The position numbers and the translations under genes were made by a program. Positions 32,011 through 45,765 of a DNA stretch of 64,000 bases are shown here, piece by piece; the first letter of the stretch is position 1; each line of letters starts with the position of its first letter. Source of the DNA: Delphinus delphis (Eukaryota; Chordata; Mammalia; Artiodactyla; Delphinidae); assembly GCF_949987515.2 (NCBI RefSeq), contig NC_082689.1:7679501-7743500 (forward strand), in the 5' to 3' direction. Under the pieces are notes generated by a model. The model was given only the letters and a program-made list of their open reading frames with translations, was not told the origin of the DNA and searched no databases.

Positions 32011-33349
32011 TCCCAGAACACTGGGGGCCACGTCCAGCTGTAAGAAAACGCTATGCCCGGGCAGGCCATGAGAAGCCAGAGGACTCTGCATGGGGGCGTA
32101 TAGAGGCAGGCGCGCAGACCCAGGGCCCCCCGTTCCCAGGAGTACGTGGCTTCTTTTCCCCCCTGGAAAGATGAGTGTCTCTGAGGATGAACAGGAGAGT
32201 CACAGAGGGCAAGAGGAAAGCCGTGCGTTTTGGGACAAGACAAAGGCGTTGCTGAGGTGTTCAAACCACAGAACCATCCTTCTAGGAGTCAACCCTCCAG
32301 GCCTGCTTCACCCGAGTGTGATTAGGGTCCACGAGTGTGGATGGATGTGGCTCCAAAGCAGGCCAAGAGTCACTGACGGGGGAGGGCAGAGGTGTGCCAA
32401 AGCGCAGGAGCCAGGCAGAGGGGGACGCCGCATCTCCGCACTGAGCTCAGCACACCCTCAGCCCCCCGATCTGGGGCAGGAAGCCCACGTGCTGCTGTCC
32501 CGCCCAGGGCGCCCGCAGAGGACAAGTGGATCAGGCACGTGTACGAGAGCTGAAGCCTCCAGGAAGGGGCGTGGGTGTGGGCTGGTGCCCTACGTGGGGA
32601 AAGCCTCCTTCCTTGGGGAGACTCTTGGGGCCTTGCCCAGCTTAGGGGAGCCTCTTCCCAGCCTTGAATCTGAAGCTCTAGGTTGTATGTCAAGCCCATG
32701 CTTCTCCCACAGAGGCAGGAGAGGTCAGGGAGGAAGCTCTGGCAGGCCTGGCAGCAGCTGGGGGCCCGAAATGAACGTCCCCTTCTGGAGGTGTGGGCAG
32801 TGCTTGGGGTTAGCCTCGTCCCCTCCCCAAGCTCTTGGGAAGAAACAGCCAGTGGGGGGACAAGAGCGTGAGTGGGCAGAGCCCCGCCTTCCCCAGGCTA
32901 GGCCTCTACGCTGAGGGGTGGCTCTGGTCTGCCGGGCTGTCGCCCAGAGCACATCTGTCTCCCTGCAAAGCCCACCTTGTGAGGAAAAAGGGCTGTGGAA
33001 TGCCCCAGGGCAGGCACCACCAGGACCTGGCCTGGACCTCGGGAGGAGGCCCACCCAGGGCCTGCACTCCTAGCTCCTCCTGTGTGGGCACCGTGGTGGG
33101 CCGACCCCCAGCCTACCACCCACCATGGGGAAGGGCTTGGGTGAAGGACTGCAAGGGTCAGGTCTCAGTGGCCCTTCCGCCATGCAGGAGGCCTGTGTAT
33201 AGAATGAGTTTCTTCATTCCCCGCTGGGTTGCAGCAACAGTCTTTTAAGCGGCCATCCTGCCTCCCACCCCAAAACCTGTCCTTGAGCATATCATTTCCT
33301 GCTAAAACTCCTCGAGTTCATGCACTGGAACCCGACCACCAAACCTCCT

Positions 33350-33540
33350 GAGCGAGGCCTACATCCTAGCTCCAGCATGTTCCTGCTGTAGAACCCTGCA
33401 CAAGTTACCGGCCTTTTCTGTTCTATTTTCTTGAACGTAGAACAGGGATAATAATAGCACGTGCTTCACAGAGTGGTTGTGCAAACCAACAGGAGTAAAA
33501 CATGTTTCAAGGGCAGACCCTGTGCCTGGCGTGACATCAG
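33350..33540 (+). mobile_element. MIR fragment
   Basis: 'gaaccctgcacaagttaccg', 'aacagggataataatagcac' and a following 'agagtggttgtgcaaa' keep MIR order. Confidence 0.65.
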
Positions 33541-33566
33541 CCTCAAGACACGGGAGGTGCTGGGAA

Positions 33567-33669
33567 TTCCCTGGCGGTCCAGTGGTTAGGACTCCGCACT
33601 TTCACTGCCGATGGCTTCGGTTCAATCCCTGGTCCTTGGGGAGCTAAGATCCTGCAAGCCGCATGGTGC
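33567..33669 (+). mobile_element. Short tRNA-derived SINE
   Basis: 'gggaattccctggcggtcca' through 'gctaagatcctgcaagccgc'. No poly(A) tail and no clear target duplication, so it is probably old or truncated. Confidence 0.88.
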
Positions 33670-36600
33670 CCTGTGATTTCCATCCCTGCCATTTGTCACC
33701 CTCCTTTGACCTTTCCATGTCTTCCCTGAAGGGCATCTCCATCCCTCCTGGGCACTTACTGCCTGATTAGATACCTGGCAACAAGGGTCAGCCTGTCTAG
33801 GGCCACCTGTGTCACAGTCTAGCACCATTTGACTCTTCACATTTGGTTTTCATATTTAGATCTTGTCAACTCGAGAGGAGTCTCAAGTCCTGCTAGATTG
33901 ATGTCTGACTTGACGTCTGCCTGCTGTTGGTCAGACCCTGCGGAACATCATCACATAAACGCTTCAGATGCACAATTCAGCCATTCATTTGTTGCCTACT
34001 CAGCACAGGTGACTGTGCCGGGCGGTTCCAGACTTGTATCCCCATGCAGTCCCAGTATCACTGTGGGCCGGGGGCACACAGGCTGCTCCTTGGAGCCCTG
34101 CGGTCTAGTTCAGCTTCAGGCTTGGGCGAGGAGGGAGCACCTGTAACCTTGGGGCTGAGCCTGGGCTGCGTTTTGCAAGTGTGGCCAGCAGGGGACAGCA
34201 TGGCCCCATAGGAGGGTTGTGTGAGCTCAGGCTAGGGCAGGGCAAGCAGCAGCGCAGGGCTGGAGGGGCGGGGGCTCCGGCCTGTGCCCCGCCCTCTCTA
34301 ACCTCACCCCCACCCCTTGGGTCAAAGGAACTGAATGTTCAGGGAGCCTCCTAATGAGCGGTGCTCTAGCTCCTATTTCCTGCAGGGGCTCTCCCGCCTC
34401 AGGATCTCATATAAGGCGGAGAACCCAGGGAAGGGACAGCAGGGTGGAACTGATACCCGAAGCCCCAGGCAGTGATAACAGTCCCCAGTCAAGCTGCTTC
34501 TCCAGAGACCCCCAGTACGGTCCCACGAGTCACCTGAGGCTGGCGAGAGAAAAACAAGTGCGCTCCTGTTACCTTGAAAGTCTTGCGAAGCTTTGGTCGC
34601 AGGGGCTGACCTTGGACAGGCCCCTTCGTACCTCTGGGGGCTCCACATCCGTGAGTGTCTCAGCCCGCCCCTCAGGACAGGGGGCCGGAGTTAAGAGGGC
34701 AGCCTCCCTCCAAGACAGTTCAGAGATACAGCCCATGCCTCCCAGAAAAACATCAGTGTCACCTAACAGGGAGGTGGCACAGCAGTGAGCCCGATCCCTC
34801 GGTGCTGCCACAGCTCATTAGTGTCCTAGGATAGCTGCAGGGACCGTCTCCCCACAACCTGTCCGCAAAGTCCTTCTTACACCCCCAGGTGGGGGGCGGG
34901 GCGGGGAGGAAGTGCAAGCCTGTGGGCGGGAGAAAGCAGAGCAGCGCCTGGAGCCCGAGCCCATCCAGCCCTGGGGTGCCTGGGAGGGTGCAGCAACGAT
35001 GGCGCAGGTCCCCCCACGCAGCGTGGCAACAGGAAGGCCAAGGGAAAGGCAAGCGATCAGCAGCCAGATTGCAATGAGTTCAGGATTCACCGCCAGAAAC
35101 GGGGCCGGGCATCCGGAAGGGGAGCCGGGCTGGCCAGTACTGGGGCGGGGGTAGGTGGGTGTCGCTGCTCTCATCTGGGCCAGCAAAGGGGCCCGCTCCT
35201 ACGGGGCTCCACAGGTCCTCCTCACGGGTCAGTTCCCGGACGGGCCAGCAGGGGGCGCCCAGCATCTTCCTGCCGCAGGACCTGGGACGTGGCAGGAGCA
35301 GCTTAGAACCCAGCAACTTCTGGGCAGGAAGGAGCCTTACTTTATAAACTGCAGCCCTGCGGCCCAAGGTCCAGGGGTCTCTGGGCTCCCATTCAGTGTG
35401 TTTTTCCTTGGCCAAAGCCAGCTCTGGGGCTGAAGGCTTTGCTCAGTCAGGGAGAGTGAACAGTGCTCTGAGGGAAGGCAGGCTGATTAGAAGAGGCGCC
35501 CCCACAGCTGACCGGTCAGCAAGCACCCCTTCACCCTGATCTCCTCCTGCCTCTGAGGGGCAGAGCTGCATGCCCAGGCCCGCAGCCAGAGCTCAGAGAT
35601 GCTCCAAGCTGTCCTGGGTGGTTAGGATGTCCTCTGAGAGCAAACTGCACATACCGACTGGGGTGTGAAACCCAAGCCGGGATGGAGCCCTGCACACTGC
35701 CCTGGCCTCAGACTTGCTCCCTGGTCTGAGTACCTGCCCTGATCATAACCCAGCCCCCGCCCCAGCGCGGCACAGGCATGAGCTCACTCCCCTCTGCAGG
35801 GGAGGGGGGCGGGCGCTGGATCTCAGCAACTGCCTGACAACTGCTCTAAATAGGGCTCAGGAATGGCCACCAGCCAGGATCACCTTCCAGAACCGCAAGC
35901 CAAATCCTCAGAGCCGGGGCCTTGGTCTCAGGCCTGGCATCTGCTGAGCATCTGGAGCTCAGTGCCACCAGGGGCCCCATGACCCCGCAGGGCTGGGCCG
36001 GCTCTGCTGTGACAGACAGATGAAGGTCTAGCCAGGGGGCCGTGCCAGGATGCAAGCTCGGCAGCACTAACTCCGCAGCACCCCACCTACCTGTGCTCTG
36101 GGCCTCCAGGTGCTGGAGGGAAGGCTTCTCATCCCAGGGAGGAGGTGAGCAAGCCTAGAGGCCTCAGAGTCCCTCACCTGCTACGGCAGATGGCAGGTAA
36201 AGACCACAGGCAAGCTACACACAAGTACACACGCTCCTCACGCAGCAGAGATGCCTTGTCTAGAATGGTATATGCCAGACTGTGTTGACGTTACTTACTT
36301 AACAAAAAAGTATAGATATATATGAAATGCTAGGGCCTTAATTCATGGGATTTTTTATTATAGGACATCCCTTTGCCTTTAAGATGCTAACATGCATCAG
36401 GATTTGGTGAGAAGGAGCTACTGGGATGCGGCGCTTACTGCTCACTGATGGTTGAAACTGTTTGTGTCACATCTTAAAGGATGATGTTTGGGAAAGGCCG
36501 CTCTACCTGACAGGGGTGAGGCAGTGGCTAAAAGAGAAATGGGCTAAAATGTCTGCCTCTTCGGAGGAAGGCTGCCCACCCTTGTCCATGAAGAAACTGG

Positions 36601-36739
36601 GTGTGTCTGTGGCCACAGGAGGCCCTCTGGTTGGGCAGCTGGGCGTGTCCTATGGTGAGGCGCATGCTCCTCACCTGTCCTGACACCCCTCCTTCCCTGA
36701 TGCAAGTGCACAGCCCGGGCAACTGGAGAGGAGGAGGTT

Positions 36740-36905
36740 AGTGGTTACCAGCTCAGCAGCTCGCCTTGAGTCCCAGCTCTACCACTCGTTAGCTGTGTGA
36801 TTTCAGGTAAATTTCTTAACCTCTCTGAATCTCAATTTATTTACCTGAAAAAAATGGGCATACGATAGACAAGTGCCTGGTCTTAAATAAATATTACATT
36901 ATTAT
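36740..36905 (+). mobile_element. MIR fragment
   Basis: 'tcccagctctaccactcgtt', 'agctgtgtgatttcaggtaa' and 'ttcttaacctctctgaatct' are clear MIR core text. Confidence 0.85.
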
Positions 36906-37059
36906 TACGCATACGGCGCCAGTGACTGGCCTGGGTGCCCCGACCCTAGGGTTTGGGCTGAATACAGCAAGGTCCTAGACGCTTCCCGCCATAATGCCAC
37001 CACCTCGGTCCAGGCCTCCATCTCTTAGCAACTGGCGTCCCTATTTCTAGCCACTCCCT

Positions 37060-37830
37060 GCTGTTTCAGTCTTCACACCCAGAGAGATGCTTTCTCTCTC
37101 AAAGGCAAATCTGGATGGCCACGCCCCTCTCCTGCCTGAAGCCCTTCAGGGGCGACCACTGTCCTCAGGACAGTTCCACCTCCCGGTAAAACGAGATTTT
37201 CCAGGCCACCTCTTGTCATGTGCTCGGGTCACCTCTCCCTTCTCGCTGCCCCCCTAACCCTCACACTCCAGTCATATTGAATTCTTTTAAAAAATATATT
37301 TATTATTTATTTGGCTGCATAGGGCCTTAGCTGCAGCCCACAGGATCTTTTTCATTGCGGCCTGCGGGCTTCTCTCTAGTTGTGGCGTGTGGGCTCCTGA
37401 GCGCGCAGGTTTAGTTGCCCCACGGCATATGGGATCTTAGTTCCCCGACCAGGAATCAAACCTTCGTCCCCTGCATTGGAAGGCGGATTCTTAACCACTG
37501 GACCACCAGGGAAGTCCCCATATTGAATTCTTGGGGCTCTTTCTTGCTTCTGTCCATTTGCACTGCTGTTCCCTTAGCCTGGAATCCTACACCATTCTTC
37601 CCCCATCTCTTTTTCTCAGATGTCCCTTCCTCTGGGGAGGCAGCACGAGGGGCCCACCTGGCTCCTATGTGCCTCCTGGGCATCCCGTTCCTATCCCATC
37701 ACAGCACTTAGCCCACACTGCTGTGATCACCCCTTTGATCATAGGCTGTATCTCCCCTCCCCACCCAGTGCCGCCTACCCTGGGCCCAGTGCGAGGCCTG
37801 GCACAGTGTAGACGCTCAGTAAGTCTGTGC
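37060..37830 (+). mobile_element. L2 fragment, split by a SINE
   Basis: 'ctgcctgaagcccttcaggg', 'ttgcactgctgttcccttag', 'cctggaatcctacaccattc' and terminal 'gcctggcacagtgtagacgc' 'tcagtaagt' follow the L2 3' half in order. The element is interrupted at 37287-37518. Confidence 0.7.
37287..37518 (-). mobile_element. CHR-type SINE
   Basis: Reverse-oriented copy with A/T tail at the left and 'ggaccaccagggaagtcccc' at the right. A 14-bp target duplication 'catattgaattctt' is at 37273-37286 and 37519-37532. Confidence 0.95.
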
Positions 37831-40800
37831 ACGATGAAGGACTCCCAGGATGGTGCACACTCAGAAGTTGAAAGGGCTGGGTCCCTGCCCCAAAGCCCCT
37901 TTTCTGCGTGGGCACACAGCCCTCTGCCTAGGAAGCTGACATCATTCCCAAGCACTGAGAAGGAAGCTACAGCCTTCCCCTGTTCTTTGCCCATCCCCCG
38001 AGTCTACAGAGCACCTGTCCCCACTCACAGCAAGCTGGTGGCATTTGTCATTTTACCCAGCCCCCCTCCAGCCATTCGTTTGTTTGTTCACTCACTCAGC
38101 CTGAAACCTTTTCGGAGCTGCTGCTGTGGATGGGTGCAGGGAGAGAGGGAAGAGACAAGCACCTGCGACAGAGGGCAGGCGACAGCCTAGGTGTGGCCCA
38201 TTAAATCCTCCTGCAGCCTGGGAGGTGCTTCCACCCCTTTCTAATGTGTGGGGAAGCTTAAGGTGCAGAAAGGAAAGGTGATCAGGCCCAAGTCCCGCAC
38301 CTCGTAACCAGCAGCTGGGTTCGCCACCAGTTTGTGTGACCTCGACACCCTGCTGCCTCTGCCATGTCCCGGGCCCTGCTGCCACCAGGAAGCCTTGGCC
38401 TGCCCTCCAGGAGTCCCCAGCCTCGTGGGGTGGGGGGATACACCCACAAATCTAAGACCAATTTCAGGAGACGGCCAAGAGGAGGGAAACACTTCACATG
38501 AAAGGGATAAAAGAGCAAAGGTGTGGACGAGGGAAAAACATGCATCCGCCACATTCGGAAAATTAGGAATCAAGGGAAGAGGGAGGAGGGCTACGAGGTG
38601 AGGGCGGGACGGGCCTCCGGGGCCTGGGGAGCCAGACTCCAGGATGTGGGCTGCGCGGGGGAGCTGGGGGAGGCTGCTGAATGAGGGCAGCCGTGAAAGG
38701 GAAGCACACGGTGGCAGTGGGGCACAGGGACCAGAGGCCCTGCGCAGTCGGGGGGTAGCTGACGAATCTGAGGGCTTGCAGGCCGCAGCCAGAGGCAGCA
38801 AGAAAGGCCAGGGCAGGCCCGAGTTCGGAGCTGCACGCCAAGGTGAGGCTCTGGGAGCGGAGGGGAGGGACCTCAGAGGGTGACGAGGTGGCCCAGAAGC
38901 CCAGATGGCCGAAGAGGGAGCCAGCTCCAGCTGGGCAGCTGTGCCCCGTGCACACCCTGAGCTGAGGAGGGGGCCTTGGAGAGGCCACTGCACTCGGCAA
39001 GGAGGAGCCTGTGGCCACAGCCCTGAGGGTGCGGAAGTTGGTTCCGAAGACCAAAGATTCAAGGGTGAGGGAGGCGGTCCAGTGGGGACTCCTCTCAATA
39101 CGTTTGTTGGTGAAAGAAGTAATAGTTTGAAGAGAGGGTGAGAAGGGCCTCTGTACTGTTTTCTGATTGCTGTTTTAAGTTTCCAAAAGATCTGACTATG
39201 TTTTCAGAGGCAAAGGAGCTAATGGGAAAGAACCTGGGGGTCAGTACCAGACCAACCAACCGTCCGGCAGGAAGTGGCTACCCAGGGAAGAGGCTATGTA
39301 TCCTCGCAGCTGTGAACTCCCAGCAGGGGAGGCTGGCCCAAGAGGTTTGGGTGGAGAGGAAAAGGCTTGTCTGGGCCTCCCTCTGCTGAAGAAGGACCCC
39401 AGGGGAGACCGTGTGTGACGAGCACGCAGGTAACCGCGGAGCATAACCCGAGGCCCTGTCCCTAAAACTGTCTTCTCAAGTCCACTGGGCACAGGAGAGA
39501 AGAGAAGGGCCCATACCCGTCAGGTCAAGAGAGGCCCCTTGAATACAGCCTAGGGACAGGGCAGCCTCCGTGGGCCGACCCACAGTTAGGGCAGGCACAG
39601 TCCAGACTGAGGTCAGCGCTGGGCTGGCCAAGCCAAGCGGGCTACGCTGCGCTCCCACAGAACTCCCAGAGACGACGGGGAGGCTGGCACCGGCAGCGGG
39701 GTCTTGGCCCAGCGTGGTGCCGACGGGCAGGGCCCCGGCCCTTGGCCTCTCCACTCCTCTGCACCTACACTCTCAAGCCTGCCTGGCCAGAGTGGCTCAG
39801 CCTCCAAGGATGTTCCGTCTCCAGATCCATTTTACCAGGCTAACCAGACGAGAAACTCACTCAGCCTTTCCATACCCAGAACACTCAGAACGTGGCTTCG
39901 GAAGTGACTGGGGAGCCGGGCAGCCAGGGCAGAGTGGCACGGCTGCTGCCCAAACCTGAAAATGCATCCATTTTCAAAGATCAAAACCAACTGAGAGACT
40001 TAGAACAGCCTCTTCTGCCCTCAGCCACCAGGGCACTCCTCACAACTCTGCGGGAACCTCCTGCAAATGGAATTAGACCGCTTACAGAGATTGTTCAATT
40101 AGCTCTCGGTGAAAACTGCTAACTTGGAAATTTGATAAGAATTGCTCCCAGCCAGTTTCAAATTCATTTCTTCTGAAGACTAAATTTTCCCCACTTGGGC
40201 ACATCCTCACTGTGGGCCAGGAGCCCTTGGGCTTCGCGTTGGCTGTGAAGGCAGCCGCTAGGCCTCTCACAAGGGCTGTGCGCCTGGGCGTGGCCCCTTC
40301 TCTGCAGCTGAGCTGCCGGCGGGAGCGGAGGCACTGGCCACCCTCAAGGGGCCCTCCGCTGCTCTCCCCACAGCCCCTAATTGAGTGTAGTGTGGTGGAA
40401 AATGCAAGGGCCCAGGAGCCGGTGAGATGGGAAGTCAGCGGCCGGATGAGCGCTAAAGTGGAAGCTGCTGGGGATGGGAAGGGAGCACAGTGCAGCTCTA
40501 TCCCAGGCCAGGGTGGAGCTGGTAGCCCGGAGCCGGAGCCGGAAAGGGGCGGCCTGGAGGGAGGGAGCCGCAGGCAGTCTCCTGGGTGGGTGGGTAGGTT
40601 GGGGGAGCACCAAAGGAAATGCAGCAGACTGACGGAAGGGCGCCCATCCACAGCCGGCGGGCACCCCGCTGCAGGCCCGAGTGGAGGGTGCTCCGGCCGC
40701 CGCTCGGGCCTCGCGCTGACCCCTCTCCTCCTGGGCTCACTGCAACCTGCTGAGCGTTTTGGACATTCCCATGAAACCACAGGGAAATGAATGGGGCCGA

Positions 40801-41649
40801 GTTCACAGGCGTGGAAAACCCCAGAGGAGAAGGCCTCTGGAGCCAGACATAACAGGACCTGCGGGTGAAGCCGGAGCCAGGTTTCCTCTTCTGGGAGGCT
40901 GAATCCACTCCAGGGCCTTTCTATAGGTTCAGCGGGCGGGGCCCAGCTGCAGCGAGGAGGCACATTTCAGCCGCTTGTTTTTCTACCTCAAAGAACGTCT
41001 CCAGAGGCTCCAGTTCAGAGCGGCCCTCGGGCCCTGCCAAAGGGAGGCCCAGTAGCTGCGGTAGGGAGGGGGGAGGGGACTGCCAGGAGCCTGGTTGACA
41101 GGCAGAAAGCCCTTTGTCAGCGTCAAGAAGCTAGAGAAGCCTCGCTCCCTTCCCAAGGTTCAGGGCTCTGCTCTCCGAGGCACCGGGCAGACCTGCGCTT
41201 GTGGCAGAAAACTCCCCCTAAGCAGAACCAGGTCGCAGTTTGTGCCGTGTGCCCTTGAAGAGCTGGGTAATTAGTGCTTGCTAGCTCCACCACAGTGTTG
41301 ACACACATGCCTTTCTCCACCTCTAGCTGCTGTCCAACTGGAGTTAGAACCGCTGACCAGAGGAGGTACGGCCAAGACGCGCAGAAGCCCCGGCACCTCT
41401 GGGAGCCGCTGTGGTGCCCTCAGTGGCTCATCTGCCCTAGGTGGACTCCCTGGCTGGCGTCCCTTTCAGGCCCCAGCCCCAAAGCAGGGGCCGGTTCGGC
41501 AGCCCTGGATAATGGACAGAGACCGGGCAAGCGCAGTGGGGGCCGGCACGGTGGGTCACCACTGACGTTGGGAGAGAGCAATTGTGATTTAGAAACTAGG
41601 CTTTAGGTACGAGAATATTCGAGAGATAAGGGTGTTGTAGAACGCACAG

Positions 41650-41751
<102 letters not shown>

Positions 41752-41939
41752 CAAAAGGCAGCTAGATGAGAGAGGACGAGACGCGTGTCTTGGGAACTCA
41801 AGCTCCTTTGCTTTTGCACCTTAGAGCATGTTTCGCTCACCTCCAAGACAGTCTTGGCCTCACTGCCGCTGGGGAGCAGCTCTCCTTGGGCAGGGCCGCC
41901 ACCCCAGCTGTACGACCACTAAAGGCTGCAGGGAAATAG

Positions 41940-42160
41940 GAACCACTGCTGGTCTCAGGCTGGGCACGTGATTTCATCAAATCCTCACAAAACCTTGCAC
42001 GGCAAGGGGCGTGTCAGGCCTAATCTGCCACAGGGAAACCAAGTGTCTGAAAGGCCAAGGATGGTGACCATGTAGATTACAGAGCCAGTGTGTGGCAGGG
42101 CCGTGGTCTGGAGACTGGGCTTTCTGACTCTGAAGTCTGTCCTCTACCCCTAACTTGTGA
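41940..42160 (-). mobile_element. MIR fragment
   Basis: 'aaatcctcacaaaaccttgc' and 'acagagccagtgtgtggcag' with a following 'ggctttctgactctgaagtc' read as a reverse-oriented MIR. Confidence 0.6.
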
Positions 42161-42999
42161 TGAGAGGGGCTGCCAGGCCTACCTGGTGCAAGTGGAGGAA
42201 AGGGTAATGTGTCCAGGAGAAAAGCGGTTTCTGGAATGGGTAGAATGGGAATCCGAGTTCTTTAGGTCAGTAGTGGCCCCTCTGCCGTAAAGAGGGAATC
42301 TGCGTTTCCACGTTCTCCCCCCACCATGCCCCGGCACAGCAACTCCACCTCCAGCAAGCCCTGCAGGATTCTGCATTTCTGTGGGAGGCCCAGAGTTCCA
42401 CTGGGGGTGGGGGTGGGGGGGCTGTCCAGGGCACACGTGCAATCGGGGCCTGCAGCACTAGAGGGGCCCCGGGGAGGCTGCAGCAATGAGCAGGAGGGGT
42501 GGGGCCCCAGCCCCGACACACTGACCTCCTGCGGGCACCTGCGCCGACGCCACCGGGAAGAGATGGGCCAAGTGGAAGGCGCAGGCAGGACGCACACTGG
42601 CAGGGGGACCTGGCTGTGAAACCACCCTAGGAAACTGCCTGGGCAGACTGGGCAAGTGCTTCCGGTCACTACAAAGGCCCCTGTGGGGCTCCTCGTAACC
42701 CTGACATGCCCTTTTTGGCTTTGTGAAAAAGGTCCAAGAGTGGGCTACAGTTCTAGCCACACACGTGGGTGGGATTGGCTTCCTTGAAGACAACATGTCT
42801 TGTAAAATCTTTTGGGAAATGTCAGTCCTTCCTTCTCCCCCTGGACCCAAGGCAGACCTGCCGGTCGTCGCTGAAGATGAGTCTTCAGTGCTCGAGGCCC
42901 TGGGGCTGGGCTGCGGGTCCCAGCGAGGGTTTTCCGACTCTCCATGCTCCGCAGCCCTCTGCTCTGTTCGGCCCAGACAGAGACCAAGAACTGCACTGT

Positions 43000-43280
43000 C
43001 AAATACTTTCTTGATTACGCCCCCCAGCTCCCAGCTGACACAAATCCTACTCTCTCACGCTGCAGCCGTGTTCTGGCTTCTGCTTACCTGGGTCTCCACT
43101 CACCTGCACCTGCGATGCCTTTACTGTCCCAGGCTGCCCTCCAGCCCCACCCCCGACTCTTTATGGGCCACCAATCCCACCTGTCCCCCACCAACCTGGC
43201 TCTGGCTGGCTCAGCTAGCTCCATTTACCTTGATTCCCAGGGCCTGGAACAGTATCTGGCATTCAGTAGGCACTCCTAAG
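43000..43280 (+). mobile_element. Probable L2 fragment
   Basis: Ends in 'cctggaacagtatctggcat' 'tcagtaggcactcc', the usual L2/MIR terminus, preceded by pyrimidine-rich text. Confidence 0.5.
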
Positions 43281-43289
43281 TATGTTTTT

Positions 43290-43480
43290 TATCTGCAATG
43301 TTTTGCTTGGTTCATGCAAGACCAATTCCTAACATTTCCATGGTGCTTTACGTTGTCTGCACGTATGGTAGCCATGTGACCCTCATTACAACTGCGGGAG
43401 AGGGAGAGAGAGAGGATCCTGCCACCTCCATTGCACAGAGGAGGAAATGGGCCTGGGGGTGCAGCCCCTGTCCACCTCGC
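43290..43480 (-). mobile_element. MIR-like fragment
   Basis: 'tccatggtgctttacgttgt' and 'cattgcacagaggaggaaat' resemble a reverse-oriented MIR. Confidence 0.45.
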
Positions 43481-44859
43481 TGTGGAGTGGGGAGCTGGCC
43501 CGAGTCTGGCCCGGGTGAGCAGATGCCTTTGGGGGTCTCTGTGCGGGCCCAATGCCAGGTGCTTGGCCACTGTTGGCCCTTCTGAGTCTCACAACAAGTC
43601 TTAGACCCCTCATTGTTCATACGAGCAAAGGGAGGCTCCGAGAGGTCATGTGACTCCCCTAAGCTTACAGAGCGAGGACACCAGGGGCCCCATCCACTGC
43701 TCTTCCTCAGGTGATCCTGTGCCGCCTGCCTTAAGCTTTCTAAGGATTGGACAGCAGGGTCTCCTTAGCAGCACCCAACCAAGGGCTCTGCTGACAGCGG
43801 GGGGTCAACACAGGGCCTGCCCTGAGGCCACGCTGGCACCTGGGGGACGGGCGCCCATGGTGGTCTGCTGTGTCACTACCGCCCTTCCTTCCTGACTGTC
43901 AAGGGCACCTCCCGCCCTCAGCAAGGGTTGCAGCAGCAGAGGAGCCGAGGTCACTCATCTCGACCTAGCTTGCCACCTGCCCAGCAACCTCAGAGGGACA
44001 GCGCCTTTCCCCAAGGCTCCCTGCTCCCACGTCTGCGGCTGGCCGTACTGGGCCTGCAAACACGCAAGCCCACCTCCGGGCCTGGCCGGGCTGGGACATT
44101 CTGTAACCCTGGAGGTCTTATGTTTAGCCCTCGGTTTACCTCTGCCTGTCTCCGGCTCGGCGGACAAGAGGACAGGAATAGGACTTATCCCTACACCGCC
44201 AGCTCCCCATGTGAACGCTTCCTCCCATCTGCCTTTGGGGCTCTGGCCTCCTTCTGTGTCTCGGTGTTGCCCCTGGGATGAGCACAGGGGCTGAGCACAT
44301 TTGCTTTTACTGCTCTAGTTCTCCTGTCGCCGGCTAAAGACTTGAAGGTTCTGCCTCTTTCATCTGTGGACCTCTTTCTGGCGAACGCCACTCAGTGGGT
44401 CAGAAGGGCGGGGAGAGTCGTCCTCGGGGCCATGGCCATCTCGACCCTTAGACATCTTGGTCTGGAAGCCTGCCCTAGGAGCTGTCGAGACCTCGGCAAG
44501 CCTCACACAAGACTCTCTAGTCTGCCCCAAGAGGGTGTTTCCTCACTGAACTCTGAGCTGGGTAAAGAATTCTGGTCCTTTTTGTTTCCCCTGGTGAGTT
44601 CCACACTGTTAGAACTGCCCAGCCCCTGACAGTGTAAAGGGCCCTCAGAGGGGCTGGGCTAAGGGTGGGTTGGCTTCTTGCATCAAAGGCTGCAGCTCCC
44701 TCGGCCCCTGCACGTCTCACTGACCTGCTGCTGGCCTCAGCCCAGCTCCCCCCGCAGCCATGAGGAAACTGGCATCTCTCTTTGGGCTTCCTCTTGGGTG
44801 ACGTGCACCCACACTTCCTAGGACCCCCCTGGGGCTTCCAGGCTGCTCCCTCCACCTGC

Positions 44860-45075
44860 CACCCCTAGCCTGCCTCCACTCAGTCACAGCTGAGTTTTCA
44901 AGGCGCAGTTCAGGCATCACCCTTCTTGGCCCATGGTCCTCTGGGCTGATTCTAGCCCCAGAACTCATTGTTGGATTGCAACCGTCTCTTTTGAGGCCAG
45001 TTTTCCTGTCTGGGGACCAGGCCTTGTCCACCTCTGTGTCCCAGGGCCAGGGGCACGTGTAGGTGCTGTTCAACC
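44860..45075 (+). mobile_element. Probable L2 fragment
   Basis: 'gcagttcaggcatcaccctt', 'gtccacctctgtgtcccagg' and 'cacgtgtaggtgctgttcaa' suggest an L2 3' end. Confidence 0.5.
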
Positions 45076-45765
45076 TGGGTTAGACAGGCCAAGAGCTGCA
45101 ATGTCAAATGCCTGTTTGGGGAATGAACGAGGCACTTCAGAGACATGATTTGCTTGGTGCTCCACAGAAAAGAGGGAAGGAGGACTGTTCTGGGGGGTGG
45201 AAGCAGAGACCCCCAGGAGAAGGGCCTAGGAGTGGGGTTCCTGCAGCTTCCCTTCAGCTGTTCCCCGCTGGAAGGCAGGCATGTGAACTCAAGAGACAGA
45301 ACCTAAGTCAGCTTCTGCCAGCCTGATGGGACCTGCTGATTTGCTCTAACGAAATTCTTCCCTACCTGTAGACAGTCATCACTTAGATCCAACACAGGGT
45401 GACAGTATGGCTGGGGCTCATGTGTTGGTCACCTGATAAATGAATACTCTTGTCCAGAGCAGCCCACCTCATTCTAAATATGAAAAGTAGCAGATTTAAA
45501 AAAAAAAAATCTTCTCCTGGGCTGTTTCCATTGAACTAGCGCTTGTCTTATCACCCACTGGGATGCGGTATGTTGAGTCTGGCAGAGCTCTTCGTTAGTT
45601 ATGTGACTCTTAAAATATTGACCCACAGTTTTATGAACCAGGTTCAGAGTGGTTTAAATGGATTTGTTCCCATCCAGAGCCTCTGGGCTTCCCCAGCATC
45701 GTCATGTCCCTGCCTAGACACACACACAGCCAACCTCCAGGGCGCACCAGCTCTCCCTCCGGTGA

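Noticed and set aside
32090..32914. 274-codon plus-strand ORF
   Set aside because: No domain, no splice context, GC-rich composition, antisense to the inferred DIS3L2 intron and overlapping an L2 trace upstream.
38241..39098. 285-codon minus-strand ORF
   Set aside because: Low-complexity Pro/Ser/Ala-rich translation typical of GC-rich non-coding DNA; competing ORFs cover the other frames.
40082..40963. 293-codon minus-strand ORF, the longest in the window
   Set aside because: No recognisable domain or homologue, and the plus strand is also open for long stretches. Without expression or conservation data it cannot be supported.
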